The notes under the pieces: model-generated
What the model was told of the DNA's origin: nothing
The model's input: the letters and a program-made list of their open reading frames with translations, nothing else
Database searches by the model: none
Translations under genes and position numbers: made by a program
Source of the DNA: Marinilabiliales bacterium
Lineage (GTDB): Bacteria > Bacteroidota > Bacteroidia > Bacteroidales > SZUA-534
NCBI GenBank assembly: GCA_003512955.1
Contig: DOTG01000048.1
Coordinates: 24,233-88,232, forward strand
Reading direction: 5' to 3'
Length of the DNA: 64,000 nt
Part shown: positions 57,014 through 63,950 of the stretch, in pieces
Layout: each line of letters opens with the position of its first letter
How positions within the stretch are numbered: position 1 is the first letter of the stretch

Positions 57014-57288
57014 GAGTCTTATAGAATGTTAATTTTCATCAACAAATATACAATTATCAGTTGGTGTGACGGCAAAATTGCAGCTCTTTTGTATGCCTTT
57101 GATTTAAGCGCTGGCTTGTGGGGCTTGATTTTAAACCCTAATGCATTCCGAAGGGTGCAAAGTGGGTGGGCAAAAAAAATAAAACCCCATGCGTTGGGGT
57201 TTCCAGTTGCATTAATCTTATGTATTATTTTCAAATCATTTCTCAAGTTAATAGTTATTTGTCAGTCGGAGCGGTTTTCCATGCTTTA
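57014..57288. other. Gene-free stretch between remnant gene and site 4
   Basis: Contains part of a second repeat family (57066-57120, ACGGCAAAATTGCAGCTCTT) and a minus-strand terminator: AAACCCCA (57182-57189) pairs with TGGGGTTT (57195-57202), followed leftward by a T-rich tract (57171-57181). Frames here encode no recognisable protein. Confidence 0.5.
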
Positions 57289-57424
57289 TGATAACGGTCT
57301 ATACTATGAGCAGTGCGGGATTGCGTGGCTACGTCTGTATCAACCGTGACAAACCTTGCCTGCGGGAACTGAACTTGCAAAACCTCTGAAACCCGCATTG
57401 CGTATGAGATGTTGTTGGCGCTGG
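57289..57424 (-). repeat. attC-like site 4
   Basis: Starts GATAACGG and ends GTTGTTGGCG near 57414-57420. The interior ACGTCTGTATCAACCG aligns with sites 6 and 7 (GCGTCTGTATCCCACG and GCGTCTGTGTCCACCG). It is 17 bp after the stop of the Cys-rich secreted protein. Confidence 0.65.
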
Positions 57425-57440
57425 GCATTTTTAGATTCGT

Positions 57441-57989
57441 TTATAATAACTGTATTGTAAAACTGCATCTCTCATCCCCCCTTAATACAGATTTATTCAA
57501 CGTTACACTAACCGGTCTACCAAATAAACTTTCATATATCTTCTTTTGAGTCCCTAATGAACAATTGCACAAAATTGATGGTGCATCCTTTGCTCTTATA
57601 AATGGACAATTACATGCATCTCTTATTTTCTCATTTACTTTTATGATCCCATTTTCTTTGTCATATTCAACTGTATCTGCCCAAAGGCTTTTAATGAAAG
57701 CAAAAAATCCATCTGGATCGCTCTTATATTTATTTGCAAAATCTTCACCGCATTTTGCTCCAAGTTGATTTAATACTTTTATTAAAGTATCTTTATCTAC
57801 TGTATCATTTAAAATGTAAATCAAATCTCGGTAACGATTTTGCATGAAGTCTATTCGCCAATCTGATTTTTCCTCATTTTGTGCACTTTTGGAATTTGCT
57901 AATACAGTATTACCTGTCAAAAATGACATTCCTACACATCCACATAATCCATAAGTGCATGCACTTTTTAAAAAATCTTTCCTTTCCAT
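57441..57989 (-). CDS. Secreted Cys-rich protein, possible ATC-hydrolase/V4R-like
   Basis: 182 residues. A signal-like N-terminus (RKDFLKSACTYGLCGCVGMSFLTG) suggests export, possibly by the Tat path in view of MERKDFLK. The C-terminal half has CNCPFIRAK, CNCSLGTQKKIYESLFG and RGDERCSFTIQLL, a Cys pattern resembling the L-2-amino-thiazoline-4-carboxylic acid hydrolase or V4R families. The call is tentative. The nearest site to its start codon is 41 bp away, so it has no room for a normal promoter. Confidence 0.5.
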   Translation of the reverse strand: MERKDFLKSACTYGLCGCVGMSFLTGNTVLANSKSAQNEEKSDWRIDFMQNRYRDLIYILNDTVDKDTLIKVLNQLGAKCGEDFANKYKSDPDGFFAFIKSLWADTVEYDKENGIIKVNEKIRDACNCPFIRAKDAPSILCNCSLGTQKKIYESLFGRPVSVTLNKSVLRGDERCSFTIQLL

Positions 57990-58029
57990 ATTGTATAAGT
58001 TTATAAGTTATTGGAATTTTCTTGCCTTG

Positions 58030-58161
58030 CTGCCAACGTTGACAATAAACGTAGGCGCGCTGTTTCAAGCTAATTTAAGGTTTTTTAATTGCACTAAAGT
58101 TAAAAATATTTCGCCTTTTACAAACTGCTTAAAACGCTTACATTTATTGTGTGTTAGCAGC
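58030..58161 (-). repeat. attC-like site 5
   Basis: The outer arms GACAATAAACGTAGGCG and CGCTTACATTTATTGTG pair at 14 of 17 positions. The plus-strand start is GCCAACGTTGACAATA, and the gene-facing end is GTTAGCA. The hydrolase stop codon is 4 bp away. Confidence 0.7.
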
Positions 58162-58164
58162 AGT

Positions 58165-59046
58165 TTATTTCATTTCTGTCAGCACTTTTTCTAATAGTAT
58201 ATTAAATTCTGTCGGTTTTTCTATCATTGGATAATGTCCAGTTGCAGAGATAGTTTCCACTTGAAAACTATTTTTACAATGGTTTTTCAATCCAGTTTCG
58301 TTTGTTGGAAAACCGTCACTATTCATTAAGTATAACTTATAATTAAGCTGTTCCAGTCTTTGTGCATCGGTATAAGCGTATTGCATTTGGTTCATAAATG
58401 TTCTATAGCCAATAACGGGATCGCTATTTACAAAATCAGTTTTTACTCTGTCTTTCACTTCCTTTGAAGTTGTTGGGTGAAAAAGCATCATATCTGCATA
58501 CACAGGTGCTGAATTTTTAAAATCCTTTTCAAGCATTTGAAAAAAGCCGGTCATTTGTTTCATTTGTTCTGGTGTAAATGCAACGTCAATAAATTTGAAA
58601 TTGTCAACACCTACAACGCCTATTATTTTTGGATTGTTGGTTAAAGCCGTTTGCAACATAATTTCGCCTGCCATAGAATGTCCAATGATTACAACATTTT
58701 TAAGGTTCATTGTGTCAATAAATGCTGTTACATCATTGGCATATTCTTCAACTGTCCAGTTGGTTCTTTCGGCTTTGGATTTGCCAAAGCCCGACAGGTC
58801 AATTGCGTAAACATTGTAAGTTTTAGAAAAATAATCAACTTGATTTTTCCAATAAGTTCCGTCAATACACCAACCGTGTAAAAAGAGAAGTGTTGTGCCG
58901 CCTTGTCCTTGTTGAAAATAATTGATTTCAACTTTTTTTTCTCTGATTGTGATTTGTTTTGCTGTCATTCTTTCTTGTGTTTGTGCCTTACTTACACTTC
59001 CTGAAAGTGAAGCAATGACGATTAATAAAATTGCTTTTTTATTCAT
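58165..59046 (-). CDS. Secreted alpha/beta hydrolase
   Basis: 293 residues starting at ATG 59046, which gives a clean signal peptide (MNKKAILLIVIASLSGSVSKAQ). The hydrolase fold shows FLHGWCIDGTYWKNQ (oxyanion), the nucleophile elbow GHSMAGE and the late histidine in SATGHYPMIEKP, with Asp in the preceding loop. Substrate unknown; related to haloperoxidase/lipase-like hydrolases. It is the second gene of a two-gene cassette with the WYL regulator 51 bp upstream. Confidence 0.88.
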   Translation of the reverse strand: MNKKAILLIVIASLSGSVSKAQTQERMTAKQITIREKKVEINYFQQGQGGTTLLFLHGWCIDGTYWKNQVDYFSKTYNVYAIDLSGFGKSKAERTNWTVEEYANDVTAFIDTMNLKNVVIIGHSMAGEIMLQTALTNNPKIIGVVGVDNFKFIDVAFTPEQMKQMTGFFQMLEKDFKNSAPVYADMMLFHPTTSKEVKDRVKTDFVNSDPVIGYRTFMNQMQYAYTDAQRLEQLNYKLYLMNSDGFPTNETGLKNHCKNSFQVETISATGHYPMIEKPTEFNILLEKVLTEMK

Positions 59047-59096
59047 TTTTGTTTGAATTTGAAGCAAAGATAAAAGACACATAGGACAGCCCTTTG

Positions 59097-59795
59097 TCAG
59101 GGGTTTAAAGATAATCTTTTGGAACGTTCTTCTAAATAGTGTTCCATACTGAAAGTCTTGTCGGGTTTGAAATGAGTTTGTTGGATTCTGAGTTCTTTTA
59201 TTCTGTCTAGGCGAAACTCTCTTATTTCTTGTCGTAACTCACAAAAGGCAATAGCTGTCCAAACAGCACCACTAAAATAAACTGCACAAGGTTGGATTGT
59301 TCGTTCTGTTATTTGCTCTTCCTTTTTTGACTGATATTTTATTTTTAGTTTTTCGCTTTCTGTAATTGAATGCTGGATATGGTCTAAATACAAACTTGTT
59401 GGTGCCCAAGGTTTTTGAAATCCGATTCTTGAATTTAAAAATTCCAATTTGTCTTTGTCTTTGAGTGATAAAACTGCTTTTATTTTTAAAAGTGCAGATT
59501 CGTAATTTTGTTTAAGAGAATCTTCGGTATGGTAGTTTAAAATTTTACTTGTTGTTACCAAAGCTCTTGCTTCTTCCATTGTGAACATTACAGGTGGCAA
59601 CCGATAACCTTCAATTAAAAAATAACCCTTTCCTTCTTCTTCGCCTATTGGAACACCTGCAAGTCTTAATGTTTGAATATCTCTGTAAATTGTCCTGTTT
59701 GTAACTTCAAACCGTTCAGCGATTTCACGAGCAGTTGTCAGTCGTTTAGATTGAAGTTGTATGAGTATGCTTGTTAGTCTGTCAAGTCTATTCAT
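59097..59795 (-). CDS. YafY-family HTH/WYL transcriptional regulator
   Basis: 232 residues. An N-terminal HTH_11/DeoR-like winged helix (TTAREIAERFEVTNRTIYRDIQTL) is followed by a linker and a WYL-type domain (LKIKYQSKKEEQITERTIQPCAVYFSGAVWTAIAFCELRQEIREFRLDRI). It is the first gene of its cassette and probably regulates the hydrolase, its own expression, or both. Only 28 bp separate its start codon from site 6. Confidence 0.88.
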   Translation of the reverse strand: MNRLDRLTSILIQLQSKRLTTAREIAERFEVTNRTIYRDIQTLRLAGVPIGEEEGKGYFLIEGYRLPPVMFTMEEARALVTTSKILNYHTEDSLKQNYESALLKIKAVLSLKDKDKLEFLNSRIGFQKPWAPTSLYLDHIQHSITESEKLKIKYQSKKEEQITERTIQPCAVYFSGAVWTAIAFCELRQEIREFRLDRIKELRIQQTHFKPDKTFSMEHYLEERSKRLSLNP

Positions 59796-59822
59796 TGTCT
59801 GTGTAATGTTTCGTTAAATTTC

Positions 59823-59957
59823 AGCTAACGTTTGACAATATGAAACGGTTGGGCTCTCGGAGATGCGTCTGTATCCCACGATACAAAACTAAATGCGGGA
59901 CGAAACACTTGAAAACCCAATGAAACCGGCATGTTTTATGACTCGTTGTTAGCGGTT
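59823..59957 (-). repeat. attC-like site 6
   Basis: Begins GCTAACGTTTGACAATATG and ends GTTGTTAGCGG. Positions 59833-59862 match the minus strand of site A at 27 of 30 positions and its first 13 bases match site 9. The BtrH-like gene stop is 4 bp beyond. Confidence 0.7.
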
Positions 59958-59960
59958 CGG

Positions 59961-60941
59961 CTATATTGTCGCCAACATTTCCATTGTCTTTTTTTCTTTT
60001 TCTGATATTATTTTTAAAATATCTGATGCTTGTTGAATATATTTAAAGTCTTTCGTTTGGCTTACTTTTTCAAATAGTTGTGAAACAGAAGCCCAAAGTT
60101 CGGCTATTTCTACAAATGATTTGTGACCTGCTTTTAATTTGTCAAGTTTTAGTATGTCATAACCTTCTTTTAAAAAGTCTCTATATAAATTTCTAAATAA
60201 TGCTCCTCCTGTTCCTGCTTTTTCCATAAGCATTGCAGTTGTTTTAAAATCGTTTTCAATGTCTTTACTGGTCTTAAACCATTTAATTATTTCGGAACTT
60301 GTTTTGTAAATCCCTTTGTATCCAATATTAGTAATTGGTGGATTGATATGTTCAGTTGCGTTGTTTCTGATTGCATTAATGATTGCAGTTTTCAAGTCAA
60401 ATTTCTTGTCTGTCTTTCGCAAAGTGTAATACAAATTTTTAGAGGACATTGGTCCTTTCTCAGCTCTTGCTAATGATAAACTATTCAAACTTGTTTTCAC
60501 TTGTCCACCTTGCTGTTTTGTATCTACCAAAAAAGCGTTTTCATTGTCGTAACCATAAAGTGCAGCATAATGTCCTGCAAAATGAAATGGTCTTGAAAAA
60601 TATTGTAAATGGAAACAGTCTAATTTTAAGCCGACTAATTGTCCCCTGTCAATTAATTCTTTGACGCTGTCCCAAGCCTTTTGAATTGATGAAGTTTCTT
60701 TGACGATTAAATCAAGATTTAGATTCTTTGCAATATTTTGGGTTAAAGCGTCTGGCTTTACTCGTTCACCAATAAATGGGAAATTCATTGATTTCATATT
60801 CCAAAAGATAAACCCAAGTCCTTCACCCAAACCAAAAAGCATTGGCTCAGAAAGTTCAATATCAAGTTGTTTCAACAAAGTTCCTGTCGCTGTAGTTTCA
60901 CAATGTTGTCCATCAAACGGTTTTAAATTCTCAATTTTCAT
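59961..60941 (-). CDS. BtrH-like (BtrH_N/DUF4872) protein
   Basis: 326 residues. The N-terminal Cys-protease-like domain starts FDGQHCETTATGTLL (Cys14) and contains GLGEGLGFIFWNM and FHFAGHYAALYGYDNENAFLVDTKQQGG, matching BtrH_N. The helical C-terminal half corresponds to DUF4872. BtrH transfers an acyl group from a carrier protein in butirosin synthesis; stand-alone homologues are of unknown role. No carrier protein or biosynthetic genes are nearby. Confidence 0.85.
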   Translation of the reverse strand: MKIENLKPFDGQHCETTATGTLLKQLDIELSEPMLFGLGEGLGFIFWNMKSMNFPFIGERVKPDALTQNIAKNLNLDLIVKETSSIQKAWDSVKELIDRGQLVGLKLDCFHLQYFSRPFHFAGHYAALYGYDNENAFLVDTKQQGGQVKTSLNSLSLARAEKGPMSSKNLYYTLRKTDKKFDLKTAIINAIRNNATEHINPPITNIGYKGIYKTSSEIIKWFKTSKDIENDFKTTAMLMEKAGTGGALFRNLYRDFLKEGYDILKLDKLKAGHKSFVEIAELWASVSQLFEKVSQTKDFKYIQQASDILKIISEKEKKTMEMLATI

Positions 60942-61015
60942 TTTGTTTTTTCTTCAAAATTATATTGTCCAACTGACAACCCTATGACAGTAGTGCGGTC
61001 TTTTTTTTAGCTGAC

Positions 61016-61152
61016 CGATAACGGCTGCGTGTATGAAACGTAGCGGACTCTGGAGCTGCGTCTGTGTCCACCGATGAAAACTGCCGATGCAAGACGAACG
61101 GCTTGCAACCCTTCGCCACCGCTTTGTTTTATACACGTTGTTAGGCACTGGC
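61016..61152 (-). repeat. attC-like site 7
   Basis: Arms CGTGTATGAAACGTAGCGG and CCGCTTTGTTTTATACACG pair at 16 of 19 positions. The right end is GTTAGGC (61140-61146), an exact GTTRRRY core. Here the genes to its right run the other way. Confidence 0.75.
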
Positions 61153-61200
61153 GATTTTTGTTTTCATTTATTTTATATGTCAAATTTGTTGCAATATCCT

Positions 61201-61285
61201 GTCCACCGTGCGTTGGCATTGCAAGCTCTTTGACAAAGCTTTGGTTGAAACGGTGACATGTGCGGCTTTGGCAATGTGCTGCAAA
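61201..61285 (+). repeat. Second-family repeat, copy 1
   Basis: CCGTGCGTTGGCATTGCAAG leads into GCAAGCTCTTTGACAAAGC, which pairs with GGCTTTGGCAATGTGCTGC. A direct-oriented relative occurs at 62898-62990, so the toxin-antitoxin genes lie between two copies. Confidence 0.5.
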
Positions 61286-61320
61286 TTAGACAGAGCGTTA
61301 TGTTTTATTTAAGAACATTT

Positions 61321-61353
61321 AATTGTTTTATATTAAAACAATTAATAACTTTG
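61321..61353 (+). promoter_or_regulatory. Operator and -7 box of the Panacea antitoxin gene
   Basis: AATTGTTTTA and TAAAACAATT form a perfect 10-bp palindrome around TAT (61321-61343). TAACTTTG (61346-61353) matches the TAnnTTTG promoter element, so the antitoxin HTH can block its own promoter. Confidence 0.7.
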
Positions 61354-61385
61354 TTTCAAATTAACTATGAAATAAACAAATTAAT

Positions 61386-62189
61386 ATGAACATAAAGCTA
61401 ACTCAAAAGGAAATAGGCCAAAGAATAGCCGAGCTTCGAAAAACAAAGGGCTTTTCACAGGAAGATTTGGCAAAAAGTGTCAAAATTTCCAGGCCATCAT
61501 TAGCTCAAATTGAGCTGGGTAACAGAAGTGTTGATATTATGGAGCTACAAAATTTATCCATTGTATTGGGCTTTTCTTTAGATGAATTCATGTCTAAAGA
61601 TTTCAAAATTAGTCAAGATGTTGAAGGTAAGGCTGAAACCCAAAACCCAAAAGTAAATGAACGTATTTCTATCCCTTCGCTACAAGTAAATAAATTTAAG
61701 AATGTGCTATTGTATATTCTTGAGCGATGTGCAGGTAAACCCAATGTTGGAGAAACTGTACTTTATAAATTACTCTATTTCTCAGATTACAATTATTACG
61801 AATTGTATGAAGAGCATTTAACAGGGGCAAAATATCGCAAATTACCTTTTGGCCCTGTTCCGCAAAAATTAGATACAATAATTAATCAAATGATTGATAC
61901 TGGGCAATTGCAAAGGGTAAAAACTGAATATCATGGATTTCCCCAAACACGGTATCTTCCTTTAATAAAAGCAAATTTAACTGAACTAAAAGCAAGCGAA
62001 AAGGAAATCATTGACAGGGTTATTGAACAAATGAGTGATTGGTCAGCCGCGGCAATCAGCAACTACTCTCATAAAGATATGCCCTGGCTGGCTTCAAAAG
62101 AAGGAGAAGAAATAAACTATGAATTAGCTTTTTACAGAGACGCTCCTTACTCTGTAAGAAACTACGGAAACGAAATTGAAGAACAATGA
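61386..62189 (+). CDS. Panacea (SocA/DUF4065-like) antitoxin with XRE domain
   Basis: 267 residues. Residues about 7-68 form an XRE helix-turn-helix (IGQRIAELRKTKGFSQEDLAKSV, SLAQIELGNRSV). Residues about 105-260 carry the Panacea domain (GETVLYKLLYFSDYNYYELYEEHLTGAKYRKLPFGPVPQKL, MSDWSAAAISNYSHKDMPWLAS, YRDAPYSV). Panacea proteins neutralise many unrelated toxins. Its 3' end overlaps the toxin gene by 4 bp (ATGA), typical of toxin-antitoxin operons, and it has its own operator. Confidence 0.9.
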   Translation: MNIKLTQKEIGQRIAELRKTKGFSQEDLAKSVKISRPSLAQIELGNRSVDIMELQNLSIVLGFSLDEFMSKDFKISQDVEGKAETQNPKVNERISIPSLQVNKFKNVLLYILERCAGKPNVGETVLYKLLYFSDYNYYELYEEHLTGAKYRKLPFGPVPQKLDTIINQMIDTGQLQRVKTEYHGFPQTRYLPLIKANLTELKASEKEIIDRVIEQMSDWSAAAISNYSHKDMPWLASKEGEEINYELAFYRDAPYSVRNYGNEIEEQ

Positions 62190-62530
62190 CTTTTGATGAA
62201 CTTGCTGAATTTCAAAAAGATTTGAAAGGTCTTTTGAAAAAATACAGAACGTTGAATGATGATTTGGAAATAGTGAGGCAAGTTTTGGAAGTATTTCCAG
62301 ATGAAAGGCCACCATTCAGTTTTCGGATTGATAATTTAGGGTTGGAAACATGCATCATAAAAGTCAAAAAGATTGCTTGTAAAGCATTAAAAGGACGAGG
62401 TGTAAACTCTGGGTTACGTTTGATTTATGCCCACTTTGAAAAAGAAAAAAAAATAACCTTTATCGAACTGTATCATAAGAACGACAAGGAAAATGAGGAT
62501 AGACAAAGGATTATTAACAATTTTAAATAG
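62186..62530 (+). CDS. RelE/HigB-like toxin partner
   Basis: 114 residues. FQKDLKGLLKKYRTLNDDLEIVRQVLEVFP, IIKVKKIACKALKGRGVNSGLRLIYAHFE and KITFIELYHKNDKENEDRQRI match the compact RelE-superfamily layout with basic active-site residues. It is expected to cleave mRNA at the ribosome and is neutralised by the Panacea protein. Antitoxin-first order and 4-bp overlap support this. Confidence 0.85.
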   Translation: MTFDELAEFQKDLKGLLKKYRTLNDDLEIVRQVLEVFPDERPPFSFRIDNLGLETCIIKVKKIACKALKGRGVNSGLRLIYAHFEKEKKITFIELYHKNDKENEDRQRIINNFK

Positions 62531-62535
62531 CATTT

Positions 62536-62640
62536 ATGAAACTAAAAATAAAAGAAAATCACGCAGGTGTTATGACGCTTAATGATGGCATAAAAATAAC
62601 AAACTATGTTCGAAATAAGCAAACAAACCATAAAAATTGA
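62536..62640 (+). CDS. Possible 34-residue protein
   Basis: A short frame, MKLKIKENHAGVMTLNDGIK and onward, starts 5 bp after the toxin stop codon and ends inside the next gene. No motif; it may be a non-coding coincidence. Confidence 0.25.
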   Translation: MKLKIKENHAGVMTLNDGIKITNYVRNKQTNHKN

Positions 62641-62827
62641 TTGCCCTGAATGCAAGCGGTCAATTACTGTTTCTATTAAACAGATTACTGATGAAGCATT
62701 GGTAAAATGTATTTGTGGGCAAGGAATACAATTGAAAGATAGTAAGGGTACAAATAAAAAAGCAATAAGTGATATTAATAGATCACTTAAAGACCTTGAA
62801 AACACTTTTAAAAAATTTGGCAAATAA
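62606..62827 (+). CDS. Small zinc-ribbon-like protein
   Basis: 73 residues. DCPECKRSITVSI and VKCICGQGIQL give two Cys pairs of a zinc ribbon, followed by a helical C-terminus (SDINRSLKDLENTFKKFG). It is third in the Panacea cassette, oriented with the toxin-antitoxin genes. Its role is unknown; it may be an accessory gene of the pair or a passenger. Confidence 0.6.
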   Translation: MFEISKQTIKIDCPECKRSITVSIKQITDEALVKCICGQGIQLKDSKGTNKKAISDINRSLKDLENTFKKFGK

Positions 62828-62897
62828 CTGATTACAACAGAATGTTTTCTATTTTGATATTTTTAAGTCCCTAATTTAAATATTTATCACGATTAAC

Positions 62898-62990
62898 TGT
62901 CAGCCGTGCGAGGGCAAGAAAACAGCTCTTTTGCAAACTTCGAATTTCGGGTTGGCTGGAGTGGTTTGCAAATGTGCTGTTTTGTGGGTT
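62898..62990 (+). repeat. Second-family repeat, copy 2
   Basis: CAGCCGTGCGAGGGCAAG leads to AAAACAGCTCTTTTGCAAAC, which pairs with GTTTGCAAATGTGCTGTTTT across a loop. It has the same orientation and layout as copy 1 at 61201-61285; the two bracket the Panacea operon. Confidence 0.5.
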
Positions 62991-63047
62991 GTTCCATTTT
63001 CCTTTTCTTTTTGCATCATATTACCCACTGTCGTTGGTTTTTATTGT

Positions 63048-63182
63048 GCCTAACGGTTTGTATAAGAATAGTAGCCGTTCGCGGGCTCCATCCCTGTCAA
63101 GTTGCACAAAAGTTGGAGCGGGCTGCAACCCTTGATTTTACTAATGAAACGGCTATTATTTTTATACATTGTTGTAGGGCGT
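63048..63182 (-). repeat. attC-like site 8
   Basis: It begins with GCCTAAC (63048-63054), an exact RYYYAAC core. The arms TGTATAAGAATAGTAGCCGTT and AACGGCTATTATTTTTATACA pair almost perfectly. It ends GTTGTAGGGCG adjacent to the stop codon of the next gene. Confidence 0.8.
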
Positions 63183-63928
63183 TATTCCTTTATAATCCAT
63201 TTAATAAATTCCTCTCCAAATTCACTTAATTTATACTTTGTTATTTCACTATAATTAGTCGAACCTGAGACCATCATGTTAGAAGATCCAAAATTATACG
63301 GTAATGATCCAAATCCCTCCTTTTTATGAATCTCAATGATATTCTTGTCACTTAAGAATTTCCATATAATCATTCTACTATTTTCATAGTGATAATCCTG
63401 TGGTATTTCATTTTTATTACTTGGAGCATTATTCGTTTCTTTAATACATTCATTAAGTTTTTCTTTAGTCAAGTAGATACCAAAAACCTTATAAAGAATA
63501 ATTTCAGAATCATTATTATATAAATCAGACAAATAATTTAGTTCTTCTGTAACTAAGCTATCCAATGTATTTACCATTAACTCACTATTCTCATTTTCTG
63601 ATTTCATGGTGGTCAAATGATTTATTAAAATATTTGCATAACCATTAATCTTTTCCGAGTGTCTTGTTCTGATAACGGTATTGAGAACTTTAATAAATAG
63701 GTCATAGAATTCTTCTGTATTGAGGTATTCATCCAATGATTCCTTGTCTTCGATTTTTTCAAGTCTATCGTTTATATTTGCGAATAATTCATTAATCCGT
63801 CTTTCTCGAATCTTCTCACCCTTTTTTGACAACAAAATATCCAAAGCTCCACCAATATAAGGAACCGCACTAGTTATAGCTCTTAGTTTATAACTTTCAG
63901 CATATTTTTCAATTTTTGGTTTTTTCAT
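63182..63928 (-). CDS. Unknown helical protein with hydrophobic N-terminal segment
   Basis: 248 residues, not recognised. The N-terminal region has a short hydrophobic motif (LRAITSAVPYIGGALDILLSKKG) like that of several defence-associated or Abi-like proteins, then a long helical, charged region, and a C-terminal winged-helix-like end (KYKLSEFGEEFIKWIIKE). Its stop codon abuts site 8 and its start is 23 bp from site 9, so it is the eighth leftward cassette. Confidence 0.6.
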   Translation of the reverse strand: MKKPKIEKYAESYKLRAITSAVPYIGGALDILLSKKGEKIRERRINELFANINDRLEKIEDKESLDEYLNTEEFYDLFIKVLNTVIRTRHSEKINGYANILINHLTTMKSENENSELMVNTLDSLVTEELNYLSDLYNNDSEIILYKVFGIYLTKEKLNECIKETNNAPSNKNEIPQDYHYENSRMIIWKFLSDKNIIEIHKKEGFGSLPYNFGSSNMMVSGSTNYSEITKYKLSEFGEEFIKWIIKE

Positions 63929-63950
63929 AAGTTACGATGGTTAGTTTAAT

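Noticed and set aside
57019..57349. Overlapping frames on both strands between the remnant gene and site 4
   Set aside because: The sequence is a repeat and terminator region; the translations have no family resemblance and run into the attC-like site.
62542..62823. Minus-strand frame opposite the zinc-ribbon gene
   Set aside because: Hydrophobic translation arises from the complementary strand of the small gene; no start context or motif.
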